DNA of 64,000 nucleotides from assembly GCA_032164245.1 (NCBI GenBank), contig JAVMKO010000010.1:684501-748500 (forward strand). Direction: 5' to 3'. Under the pieces are notes generated by a model that was not told the DNA's origin, ran no database searches, and saw only the letters and a list, made by a program, of their open reading frames with translations. Shown here one piece after another: positions 28,292-39,969 of the stretch. Within the stretch, counting starts at the first letter, position 1. Each line of letters begins with the position of its first letter. Made by a program: the position numbers and the translations under genes. Origin of the DNA: Sternotherus odoratus. Its lineage: Eukaryota; Chordata; Testudines; Kinosternidae.

Positions 28292-31200
28292 TTAGGTAGC
28301 TTTCCGCTTCTTAGCAGATGGTCTCTCAAAGACGTCCCGCACGCCAGCTGCCTTCTGCTTGAAGAACTTGGTGTTCTGGGCACTTTCCTGGCCCCAGGCA
28401 GAGTCGAAGGAGGTTGTGTCCTGATCCACCAGGTGTGTGTACTTGGTCCGCCCAGAGCGCCCAAAGTTTTTGACCTAGGGAGAAAAAAAAATTCGGTGAG
28501 CAGCAACCCGCTGTGCAAGCAGGACCCACAGCACCTCAGAGTACAAGGGAGCAGTGCCCCACGGTGGACCCGACCTCCATGTCACCCCAGAGCACAGGCG
28601 CCCTCTAAGGCCCTACTAGCTGAAAACCCACCCCACTCCCATGAGCCCATCTCCAGCACACATACCTGCATGACTTTTGGCAGGATGGTCTTGTTGAAGT
28701 GATCCTCCAGGGTGGGGGCACTGAAGTCTCTCTTGTACACTTCCTCATCTTCATCCTAGGGAGGGAGGGACAGGAATGCAGGAAGTCATTTCCAGGGAAA
28801 CCAGGGACACTCCACTAACGGCCTCCTGGTCACAGCACTCACGATTCCCTCCTTGTGTCCGAATCACAGAAACGAGACAAGGCTTGTGTCCCATCCAGTC
28901 CAGCTCCAGGGTCTAGAGCACTAGTCTCAAGGACTTATTCAGATCAGTGCCAAATACACCAAGTAAAGAACCTCCCACCTCATGTGTTTCTTTTAGCTTT
29001 GAGGCACGTTCCAAACATACTACAACCCTCCTGCCCTGGGGAGCTGACACCAGGTTAGGGGGAAGGGGAGAGTCCTGGGCTACACAAGACAACACAATGT
29101 AAGCGGGTGTGCAAGGGGTCTCACCATTCAGATTCCTAGGCCCTTATTTCCATCTGAATTTGTCTAGCTTCAACCTCAGCCATTGGACAGTTAGACCTTT
29201 GGCTGCTAGACTGAAGAGCCCACGGACAAACATTCATTCCCCAGGTAGGTAGTTATAGATGGGAATTGAGTCACCTTCTCTGCTAAACCAGACAGACTCA
29301 AGGAGCTCAATCTAGGACTAGAAGGCAGGCTTTCTAATCCTGTAATCACTCTCCTGGCTCTCTCTCCAGTTTATCCACAGCTTCCTTGAGGGCAGGGGCT
29401 TTGGGGAGCTGAGGAAGGGGAGGGGGGTGTAGCAGCAGAGAAGCAGGGGATTGTTTATGAGAAGGGGAGGGAAGGCGAGCTTTACTGATGTGGCAAAAGT
29501 GACAAAACAGGCCACTTGATTCTGCCTCTAACAGCGGTGACCAGCTTGCCTAGGATCCAGTAAAGGAAGGGCCCCGAGGAGGGATTCAGGGGGGCAGCAT
29601 GTGTAGAACAGACAAGGCAAAGGATTCTGGCATCAACGCTTCGTACAGCAGCAGGAGGCAGTGTGGGAGGCCCGTCACTGCAGCGAGGGGGAAGTGATGA
29701 GGAGAGCTTGAACTGTAAAACCAAAAAGGCCAGATTCTGGATATGTTGTGGAGGAAACAGCAGCGAGATCTGGATGTGTGGGGAGTGGGGGAGACAAATC
29801 AGGCCGGGTTATGGGCCTGAATGCCAGGGAAGAGGGTTGGGTTGACACTGACAGAGAAAAGGGTTTGGCCCATATGAGATCCAATAGCGATGAGACATCC
29901 AGGTGGATCTGTCAGCCATTACCAGAGAGGTATTAGCGCAGTGGGTCTCACACTTTGTACTGGTGACCCCTTTCACACAGCAAGCCTGAGTGCGACCTCC
30001 CTTACATATACAGAAGTGGTTTTAATGTAGAACACTATTCTAAATGCTGGAGGCAAAGTGGGGTTTCGGGGGGAGGCTGACAGCTCACAACCCCCTGAGG
30101 GGCCTCGCCCCCCACTTTGAGAACCCTGGTGTTAGTGGATGCATGAGAAAAAAACCCAGAAGGTCAAGTGACGATTTACTTCACTGTCAGGAAACTTCCT
30201 GGCATTCAGCCTACATCTCCCTTTGTTTAATGTAACATCACCCTCAGTCACGCCCGAATCACACCCTTCCCCCTTAGGATTCACACCCATCAAACACAGC
30301 AGACTCGTCTTGCTCTCCTGACACCGCACACCCTTCAGTGGTTGTGTTGCCTCTATACAGCTGCAGCCCTTGTCATCTTTCCTTTAAACCAATCCTTCCC
30401 CCAAAGCCTCCAGAGCTGAACACTCTGCTCCAGGCGTGGCTGCCCTGACAGTCACTCACCATGAAGAAGGCCCCACGGTGGTAGTACTTCTGCAGGAATT
30501 TGTATTTGCCCTTCACTGCCTTGTTGGTGATGACCTTGCCATTGGCACGGAGCTCGGCACGGCGCTCCTCTTCCGTCAGGTTCCGCATGCGCTCGATCTC
30601 GGCCTTCTCCTTCTCCAGCCTGTGCAGGAGGCATGAAGCCCGTTAGAGCCAGCCCTACTCTCCCCATGCCCTCCGCTCTGCCAGAGGGCTTGTCTCACTC
30701 ACATCCCTGGCCACAGACTGCAGCTCCAGGAAGCAATTCAACCCACTACATTCCAGGGGCACGCACCAAATGCCCGGTCCCTCCAGGAGCTAAGACGGGC
30801 TGCCCTCTGCTCTGCCTGAGGCCACAGTGGCTAGACAGAGCAGGAAATGGGGAGGGGAAGATTCCCTCCCGGTGGCCGCTGTCTTCTGGGTCAGGGACTA
30901 GAGACATTCAACCCCAGCCCAGGCTGCGGCAGCACTTACGCCTCTCGCTCCTCGCGGTCCCGTTTGATGCGCTTCAGCTCCCGCACTTTCCAGGACTCGT
31001 ACTCCTCCTCATCGTTCTCGTCATCCGTATCGAGCGCCTCCAGCGCAGCCAGCGAGCGCTTGTTCTCCTCCAGCTCTTTCTTAGTCTCCTCCTCTACGAT
31101 CTAGAGAGGGGACCACGCTGGGAACTGAGCCTGCTGCGCAGACCAACTCCCTCCCCGTCCCCCAGATATGCTGCCCCATTACCTTGAGCGTGTACTTCCG

Positions 31201-34200
31201 CCTCTCCTCCGCCAGCCGCTTCGCCTCCTGCTCCAACTCCTTCTGTTTCACTGCCTCTGCCTCTCGTTCCTGGACTGTAACTCGATCCTTCCTGGAACAG
31301 AGGGACCATCACAGGCTTCTTTCACCCGCCCTCTCACAGTCCCGCCAACACTGCCTATTTCACCTGTCTGCCCCCGGGCTCCTCCTCTGTCCGGTGCTGC
31401 TGCAGGCCCAGCTGCCTTAGCAACTTCCCGAGTGGCCTCATACCCCGACCTGTTCCTGTGGCGCACTGCACCTCACTGGCAATCCCCTATCGCCACTCAG
31501 TGGCCCTACCCCAAACTAACAGCTAGTACCATGGAGAGACTGAGCTCATCCAGCCTGGGCATGCTGCAGGGTGACGCAACTGAGAGAGCTAAAAACAGCA
31601 GCTGCCTGGAATCTTTCACTCCCAGACGCGCCGTTACACGGAGAAACGCTGCGTATCTGGGACAAGCCAGCACCGGACCTGCAGATAGAACCTGATGTGC
31701 TATTAGCACGTGCACCTGTTACTTTCTCAGCTACATGACAGTGAACATGAGCACCGCTTCTCTGTGCACCTGCTGACCCTTCGCATTTTCCATCTGCCCT
31801 CCTTCAGGTGAGAGCAATTCCCCACCCCCACAGCAGCAAGGTTCACCACCTACTTGCGGATGAAGACGGGTTTGAGCCGTGGCTCCGTTTCATCCTCACT
31901 GTCTGTGTACTCCTCATACTCAGACTCCGATTCAGACTCCTCACCAGACCTGCCTTCGTCCTCCACTTCCATAACCTCCATCTCCTCATTCTTCCTCTCT
32001 TGGGCTCGCTGGCGCATCATCCCCCGGCGACGCTCAATCTCCTAAGTGAGGCACACACCAAACCCAAAGGGAGTCAACAGAACTACTTGCCTTCCATTCA
32101 CCCCCAGGTCTCTTGCAGGGGGGTGGAGGAGGATGTTGCCCCAGACAGGGCCCGCAAGGGGCAGAGGCCCCAAGTCCATTCTCACTCCTCCATGCAGTGG
32201 GTGAAATGGATGGAATTTGCTGGAGTTAACAGTACTGATTTCTTATTCCACAGAGGCCACACTCTGATCTCACGTTCTACAGATTGCCTGTGTATTGTGT
32301 GAAAAAGTATTTCCTGTTGTATTAAATGTTCTGCCTAGTCATTTAATACGGCATTTGTGTTGCGTGAAAGGGTAAATAGCGCTTCTCTAGTCAGTTCCTC
32401 CACATCAGTCAGGATTTCATAGACCTCGATCACCTCCCTCCTCAGTCAGCTCTTTTCTAAGCTGAACAGCCCTAATCTTTTTTAGTCTTCCCTTCCATGT
32501 CCTTGATCATCTTTGTTGCCTAAGAACCTTTTCCAGTTGCACCCTATCCTGAAATGGGCGACCTGAACTGCCCATAGGATGCAAGGTGTGAATGTACCAT
32601 GGATTTATATAGTAGCATAATAATATTTTTGGTCTTGTTATCTATCCCTTTCCTAATAGTCCCGAACATTGTTAGCTTTTTTGACCACAGCTATGTACTG
32701 AATGAAGTTTTCAGAGAACTTGCCACCATGACTCAAAGTTCTTGAGTGATGATAGCTCATTTAAAGCTCATCATTATAAATGTGTAGTTAGAATTGTTTT
32801 TTGCCAATGTGCATTACACTTTGCACTTATCAAATGTTGAATTTCTTCTGCCAGTTTTTTGCCCACTCATCCAGTTCTCTGAGGTTCCTTTGTAACTCCT
32901 TGCAGTCAACTTCGGACTCATTTATTTTGATTAATTCTGTGTCCTCTGAACACTCTGCCACTTCCCGGTTCCTTTCCTTTGTCAAATTATTCATGAATAT
33001 GTCAAATTACACACAACCCAGAACTAGGAACCCCATTTACCTCTCTCCATTGGGAAAACTCACCACTTATTCCTTCCCTTTGTTTCCTATCTTTTACTGA
33101 TCCATGAGAGGACCTTCCCTCTCATCCCTGACCACTTATCCCATGTAACTCAAATGGCAAGTCGAGGCCATCCGTAGACAGACCTTTAACCCCTTTCAGA
33201 TTCGTCCAGGTATTAGCCAGTCCCCTCTGCCCATGGCTCTGGTACTGCCCTGAGCTGCAGAAAGCTGGACATCCCTCCACTCCCGGAAACTCAGCTGAGA
33301 GCGCCTGGGGAACTGGTGCTTGCAGCATATTTCCCTGGCTCTGCACATACCTCATCGTCAATCTCTTCTTCCTCCTCCTCGCTAGTATCCTCCCGTTCCA
33401 TGCGCCAGGCATCTCCCTCCACCTCCGAGTCACTCTCTCCAACTACTTCTGGCTCCACGATTTTGCGGTGCCTTGCGAGTCTATGCACGGACACCCAAGT
33501 TAATATTTCATAGCAATTCAACTGCCATAAAGCAGCAACCACAGGCCACAACCCATCCAAATGCTCTGGGGCTCCTCAAACTGAAGTTCCCACACATACC
33601 CAAGCAGCCAAGAATTCTCAAGCCATTCCAACCCCACAATGACCCTGTCCTACCCCCACTGTTATAACTCCAATAATCACAGCAAAGATGCATCTCAGCA
33701 GGCCAAGCTGAACACGTGTGTTCATCTCAAATAATCGAGTAACTAAAAATGTGGCTAGACCCACCAGTGTCCTAAATATAATCAGACTGTAACAATCACA
33801 GCTCTTATGTATCTGCTGCTCCAGTACAAACCATGGATTACTCTCCTTGACAGCCTGAACACCTGGGCTGCAGGCAGAGCTAGAGAGGCAACATTTGGAA
33901 AAAGTAACATTTCTTCTCAGAAGGTTGGTTTACATGGTGACACTTAAGATCCAGTAGCTGGATTGCTCAGGAATAGACACTTCTGTTCATCCCACTGCAG
34001 AAAATGCAGCTTCTGCTGGGATCCTGCTTCTTCTTTACCAATTGTAAAGATTGAGGCAATGCTAGAACTGACCCAGCTACTCCTCATATGAATGACTGAC
34101 TTGAGGTGAATGAAATAAATGGTACTCATCTATCTCAAACAGATGCAGTTATGGGACATCCCCCTATCGCCATACAAGACCGTTACCCTGTTTTACGGAT

Positions 34201-35359
34201 TTTACTTTCCTCCCCATCTTAACACCTTAAGGCGCTAGCTGTACTACATCTAAAGTATTATTTGCGACAATGCCTAGGGATGGATTTTCCTTCCTATGCC
34301 CCTCTATGTAAGATGTGGGGAATATTAAAAAAGGACACTCCGAAAAGTTACACACCTGAAAAATGCATCCCTGGAACTGACTCAAGCAGAGTCTAGTTAC
34401 CATCACAAAAAATGGAGAGAAAACTTTTTCTTTCCATATATTTCCAGTTTGTTTACGCAGTGCGTTGGCTAGCACTTCAGCAGAATCAGCTTCAAAGGCT
34501 CAGTCTTTCACAAAGAGAAACTGCCGAAAACATAGTGAAGGTGACTGTAAAGCCACAGCTGTCAGGGTATCTCAGGGGCAGATGGGCCTGACACTAGGAG
34601 CTCTGACCCTCTCTTTGACTAAGGCAGGGCTGTCATGGGCAGGAGCTCACCTCTCCTCCACATCCTCATTAATGCGGTTCTGCAAGCGCCGCAGACGGGG
34701 GTCACTGGCCGAATCTTCCTCCTGCTCCTCTGGCTCCAACTCCTGCTCCTTCGCCTTCTTAATGAACTGGAACTCCTCATCCTCCTCGTCCGAGGACTCC
34801 ATGGGCGCATAGTCTGGCCGCTTCCCCGACACATAGCGCTTCACCTTCACCTTTTCCATGGAGATCTCACCTACGAGGAGGGAGGGGGATGGGTTACTGC
34901 CGACCTGCGCTTCTCACCACCCCAGGACACACTGGGCAGGGCATGGGTCCCAAGAAAGCAGAGCAACCAACCCTGGGGAAAACGCGCCTGGCCCATGCCA
35001 GCCCCCATACCGGGCCCCTCCCCCCCGTGAGACCCCCCCCTCCCCGGGCCCATCCCCGCCCCCCCCCCGAAACCCCCCTCTGGGCCCATTCCTGCAGTAA
35101 GACACCCCCCTTCCCCTCCCCTATTCCCGACCCCCGCGGGCTCATCCCCCCCCGTGAGACCCCCCCTTCCCCTCCCCTCCCCTCTTCCCGACCCCCGCGG
35201 GCTCATCCCCCCCCGTGAGACCCCCCCTTCCCCTCCCCCATTCCCGCCCCGCCCTGGGCCCAGGCCCGGCCCGCTCTCACCCTTCTCGTTGCGGACGGGC
35301 ACGGCCCCCGCCGTGGACTGGATCGGCGGCTGCTTCATCAGGGCGCTGGGGACCGACAT
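28292..35359 (-). CDS. MFAP1: Microfibril-associated protein 1 (spliceosome B-complex protein)
   Basis: A nuclear pre-mRNA splicing factor of the spliceosomal B complex that contacts PRP38; the name is historical. Coding exons on the minus strand: 35359-35281, 34870-34651, 33480-33351, 32041-31854, 31291-31183, 31100-30940, 30619-30460, 28755-28666 and 28474-28292. All junctions are GT-AG with consistent phases. The lengths sum to 1,320 nt, exactly 439 residues plus stop, the same as human. The start is [14 protein letters not shown]. Acidic blocks ([26 protein letters not shown], [14 protein letters not shown]) alternate with Arg/Lys/Glu helices. The conserved C-terminal region holds [33 protein letters not shown] and [17 protein letters not shown]. 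It ends in a basic KKRKAT tail at a TAA. Its promoter is the CpG island at about 35,280-35,600. Confidence 0.97.
29939..30128. mobile_element. 190-bp hAT MITE in MFAP1 intron 7
   Basis: The ends read CAGTGGGTCTCACACTTTG and, reversed, CAGGGTTCTCAAAGTG. Imperfect flanking octamers (GTATTAGC-like and GTGTTAGT) suggest an 8-bp target duplication. The ends resemble those of the element at 57,179-57,464. It contains no coding sequence. Confidence 0.6.
32380..33130 (-). mobile_element. CR1/L3-like LINE fragment in MFAP1 intron 3
   Basis: The text has the features of an old CR1-group LINE 3' half in antisense orientation, for example CACCTCCCTCCTCAGTCAGC, CTTCCATGTCCTTGATCATC and CAATGTGCATTACACTTTGC. 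No open frame is seen. The subfamily call is by resemblance only. Confidence 0.6.
34980..35270. repeat. C-rich tandem repeat in MFAP1 intron 1
   Basis: Units of GGCTCATCCCCCCCCGTGAG followed by C runs and TTCCCCTCCCC recur at about 60-bp spacing. The MFAP1 transcript is G-rich here. The repeat directly abuts the exon 1 donor at 35,280. Confidence 0.8.
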
Positions 35360-36000
35360 GGCGGCAACTTCTGGCCCGAACTCGGGACCCACCGACACCG
35401 AAAACAGCCTCTACCAGCCCGGAACCGGAACCGGAACCGCCCTCTAACCGGGTCACCGCCAAGACCCGGAACCGGAAACGAGGTGAGCGTCAGAACGGGG
35501 AGGGGGGGTGTTTCCGGAAGCAGATGAAGGGCTGTCCGCCCCCGCGCCGCGGGGAATTGTGGGAAGGGGGCGTTGGCCCAGGGCCGGTCGGGCCGCTTCC
35601 GCCGCCGCCTCCGCTCCCGCCCCCGCCCCCGCCCCCGGACCCGGACCCGGACCCCGCCTCAGCCGCAGGGCCGGCGACAGACATTTGGGCCCAGCCCAGC
35701 CGGGCCCCCCCCCCGCCCAGCCGGGCCCGCCCCAGCCCCGGCGCTCTTCCCCCCCCCCCCCCCCGCACTTCTCCCCCGGACTGCGCTGCTGCCGCCGGCC
35801 GGGCTCACTGCTCCTGCCGGGGACACGCGCTGCCTCCCCGCCCCTTCCCCGCTCTCCAGGCCCGGACAAGGGGGGATGACTACAGGTACTGCTGTGTACC
35901 GGGGGCCCCCTAAAGTCTGGGGCCCGGTACAGCTCTACCCGTAGTACCCCCCTGTCGCCGGCCCTGCTCAGCCGGGAGCCCTGGGGCCCGGCCCGGGGGA
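35280..36000. promoter_or_regulatory. MFAP1: MFAP1 CpG-island promoter, possibly bidirectional
   Basis: A CpG-dense region covers MFAP1 exon 1 and extends about 600 bp upstream. Four CCGGAACCGGAA-type ETS cores cluster at 35,418-35,478, and a GGGAATTGTGGGAA motif lies near 35,550. On the plus strand a good splice donor (ACGAG/GTGAGC, about 35,481) follows the ETS cluster, so a divergent transcript is possible, but no coding exon for one is recognised downstream. Confidence 0.6.
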
Positions 36001-37855
36001 CGCTCAGCCCGCGCTGGGAGCTGGGACTGCCTGGGCAGCGCCGAGACTCCCGCGGGCGCGCGGCGGCCCCTGCTCCACGGAGCAGCGATGTTGGCCCCAG
36101 AGGGGGCCTGGGTCGGGGGGGATGTGGGGCCGAAGTGGCCGGGGGGGGGGGGGAGATCTGTGAGCCAGGCCTGGGCTGGGTGGGAAGGTGTGGTGGGAGC
36201 GAGGGGGCTGAGGGGTCATTAGAGAGAAGGACTTGAGGAGAGGGGGAGGGGGGTGGAGGACACCATGCAGGGAGAATAAGGGAGAGCAGAGGGGTGGGAG
36301 GAAAGCCAGGTGCCTAAGCAGGCGCACGAGTCCCGTCCCTGCGCCAGGTCTTGGGCCCTTCTTGGGCAGCGGAAGAACCTGATTGCCCTGTGCTGGCCTG
36401 CACCAGCCACAGGAAGTGGGAGCCAGGAGCGTGGTCTGCTCTGGCGCATCTCAACCCTGTCTGGGGTGTGAGCTCCACTCGACAGGGACCATTTGTGCCC
36501 CTGAGTACTGAGGGCAACTCACCAAACCTGCCCTCATGCCAGGAGGAAGGTTACCCACACACCCCCCAAGCAGGGGAGGAAGTGATTGCCCCTCAGATGC
36601 CCATTGTCCACTACTAGAGCTGAGCCAGCAGCACCAGGCTGGGATGCCAGGAACTATTTCATTAGGTTTATTCCATAAGACTCAGCAATTTAAGTCTCCA
36701 ATATCTCCAAGGTGAAGTGCTCCTATAGGGATGCCCTACTGCAGTGGGGTGAGCCAATATACTGTATTACAGCCTGCTGGGCTTGGAGACCTCCTGCCTT
36801 TCAGGTGGTGCTAACAGCATGGCTCTGCCATCCCCCTTGCCCATTCATGCTGCATGTGGTACCCCGCTGCCACCCAGCCAGGTGTCAATGATATGTACCA
36901 TACTGCTTCCAGAGACAGAGCCATGATGGGATGGGCCTTGTGTCAATCAGAAGGACCCTCAGCCCCCACAGACCCATTCTGGCACCTAACTAAAGGTGAA
37001 TGGACTGGCCAGTCACTTCAGCCATTTCCCTACCTGGGAAGCTAGAAGTCTTGTGCCCCTTCCCAGGCCTCCACACTTCTGATGTTCAGCCACGCTGTTC
37101 ATCCTCCAGGGCCCCTCAGCCTGCCCTTCAGAGGGGCATAGCAGCTGTAGCTCTGTGCCTGAATAGGGACATCCAGAGCAGGTGCCCCAAAGGTTTAAGA
37201 AGGGCAGCTCCTTTCTTGGGCTGGGGGTGTGGGCACAGGAAGCCTTTCTCAGGTGTCGGGGGCTGACAGAGCCTGTGGTGGCTGGTACTTCCCTGAAGTG
37301 CCAGGCAGCAGAAGTGATTGTGGTTTGTGTGTGCCATTGCCGCTCTGCTCTGGGGGGCAGCTACCCAGGATTTCACTGAGAGAACCTGAGGTGTTAACCA
37401 GTGAGCTGCGGTGGCATGTCATGGGAACACTTGCTTGTTAACCACTGAGTTCAGCAACACCTTATCACAGGAGCACCTCCTTAGCTTGGCCAGCGCTCTG
37501 GAGAAAACTGCTGCCGTGATTCGGACAGGACAGCCGTCGAGGAGGTGGGGCAATTCCAGGAGTCCTTGTGAGGCTGCATTAGGATCACCTCAGTCCTATC
37601 TGCCCTAGAAATTGATTTCAGGCTGCGTCACAGGCACTGACCCCATTTCTGCAATTCTCTGCTATCTTCTTGAAAGAAAGGAAGAGGTTTCTGCTTCCAC
37701 GAAACCCAACCACCAGGGTGGCAATGTTTGAGCTGCAGGCTGGTGAGTCTTCCTGCGGAAGCCACAGCTAAGGGGCCTCAGGTACTGGAAAGGTTGTGAG
37801 CTGTCTGCCGCTCCTGCCGAGTCCAGCCTGCACCTGGCAGGACATTCATGTGGCT
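36000..37855. other. Intergenic, no gene recognised
   Basis: The CpG island fades by about 36,250. The rest contains no recognised exon, RNA gene or repeat. Confidence 0.35.
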
Positions 37856-38100
37856 CTGAAAGTCAAACTGGCATCCAATAGCTGGAAACTGAAGCCAGAT
37901 TCAAAATTAGGCCCAAATGTTTAACAGTGAGAATGACTAACCATTGGGCCATTCTGCCGAGGGCAGTGGTGGAGTGTCCATCTCCACGAGTTATGGGCTC
38001 AGTGCACGGCGAGCTGGGTGGCCATCTCTGGCTCCTGTTAGAGGGGAGGTCGGACGTGATGAGCACAATGGTCCCTTCTGGCCTTGTACTCTGTGACGCT
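37855..38100 (+). mobile_element. CR1 LINE 3' end
   Basis: A short CR1 tail in plus orientation ends with CAATGGTCCCTTCTGGCCTT and an ACTCTGTGA terminus, typical of the CR1 3' end. It is truncated at the 5' side. Confidence 0.6.
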
Positions 38101-38109
38101 CAGATGCTG

Positions 38110-39960
38110 CCCCTAAGGTCTAGACCCAATGTGTCCCTGGGAGGTGGAGCAGCTGCAGGTAGGACCAACACCAGAGATGCTGACTCGGACGGGGTTATCT
38201 GCCATCAGTCTGCCTGCTTGGCACATGTCCTGGGACCAGGCAGCCTGGCCCTGGCCCTGGCTCTAGAGCTTTTTGTATCTAATGAGACTTGTTTCATAGG
38301 CAGCTCTTTGCTGCACATGGGTTTGTCCTGTCATTGCTGCCCTGTCCTAGACTGCGGGGAGGGGAGATCTCTGGCAGCTTCTCCTTGGCTATCAAAGAGC
38401 CCCTCCCCCCCACAGTGAGGACGGAACAGAGCCCTGGCACCCCCAGGGTTACACTGATTCAAGGGAAACCCTAACACTACCAACGCAGCGCAGCTGTGGG
38501 CCGGGGCACAGCTTGTGCTGCCTACCTGGGCAGAGTGTCACAGTGCATCCCCCCCAAATTAATGTGATGTCACCACTGCTCAGGTAGAGCTTCCGCTCAG
38601 AACTCAGCTGGTGAAAAACTCAGATCTAAGTGCAAAAAGCTCAACAATGACACACAAAGCACATGATGTCCCGGTTGGCTGGAGTTCCAGTCAGCATCTC
38701 AGCGAGCCAGGACATGCACTTTCTCATTGGCTGTCATTCCAGATGACCTTGAAAGTTAATAATTACGCAGTGTAAGAGTTGGGCACCAGCACTGGGCCAG
38801 CCTGCTTTGATCCAGGTGTGTCTGGAAACTGCAGGTCCCAACTGTGCAGATATCAGATCACCAGTCAGCAAGTGCTGCAGATGAATAGTGCAGTTGGCTG
38901 TTGGCCAGACATGGGCCTAGGTTTCCTGGGCTGGATCCTGTGTGGGTGAATAATCGGAGCGACTATGAAAATCCCTCCGTTGTGGGGTCTGTTCTTAGCC
39001 AAGGTTTTGGATTCCACGTCTCCTGGCCCTTCCCTCGGTGGCAGGTAGCTCACAGGTAGCCTGCCCGTGGAGAAATGCACCCTCTCTGGACCAGTGTGAG
39101 CTAGTAGCCTGCCTCTGGGCTTGTGCCATCCATCCCTCCACTCCCACTCCAAAAGCAGCTAGGAAGGGCTAAGCCCAAGCTGTGGTGACAGGCTGTGGCA
39201 AGGTGGGGGATGATGCAGTTACAATACAAAGCCTCCAGCCAGTGGGAAGAGAGGCCTGTCTCTAGAGCAGGGTGCCTTGTGACGGTTCAGGTACCAGCAA
39301 TATTTCCATTGCTCCAGGGCCATCCCTGCTGAGCAGGTGAGTGGCAAAGGCCACCTCAGAGGGCTGGCAGCCTTGGGAAGGATGAGAACTCACAGCACAT
39401 ATGGCCCCCAGAAGAGGCATGGACGAGGCCAGGACAAACTTGTACCATCCCTGCCTGTCCCTGGGCTTCTCTCAGTCTCAGGTGTAAGCCTCTGACCTTT
39501 TGACTGTGGGCTCTATTCCTGTCCCAGGTGTGATGTCCTACTGTGGTGATGGGCACATTACCCGTGGAGAGGCTGGATTCCCGATAGAAAGTAGCAGTTC
39601 GTCTTTCCCAGCTGGGCCCAGGCACCAGCTTTGTTATAAGGAATCCTGGAACTCAGGAGTGGTTCTTTTTTTGTGAGGGGAGTCCTGCAATTAGTCCTCC
39701 ACTCCTGCAAACCTGACTTCAGCTAACAAACAAGACTCCCTAAACTTACCCCTGGGAACCCAGTTTCCAGTCACAAAGCTGATTCACTTCGTTATTCTCA
39801 GCAGCATCAAATTACTGACGTGACTGTTTCCTGTGCAATTGCTAGTTTGTTTTAATTACTCCTTTGACACCTAAGTGATTTCCTCTTCTTCGTAAGGGGA
39901 TGCATGATCAGAAACTATTCTGTTACAAGGAAGTCCCCGTCCTGGGGTTTGGGGTAAAGA
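38110..39960. other. Intergenic, no gene recognised
   Basis: Ordinary-composition DNA with no coding domain or clear repeat. An old unnamed repeat around 38,540-38,760 is possible. Confidence 0.3.
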
Positions 39961-39969
39961 GGAGGCTTT

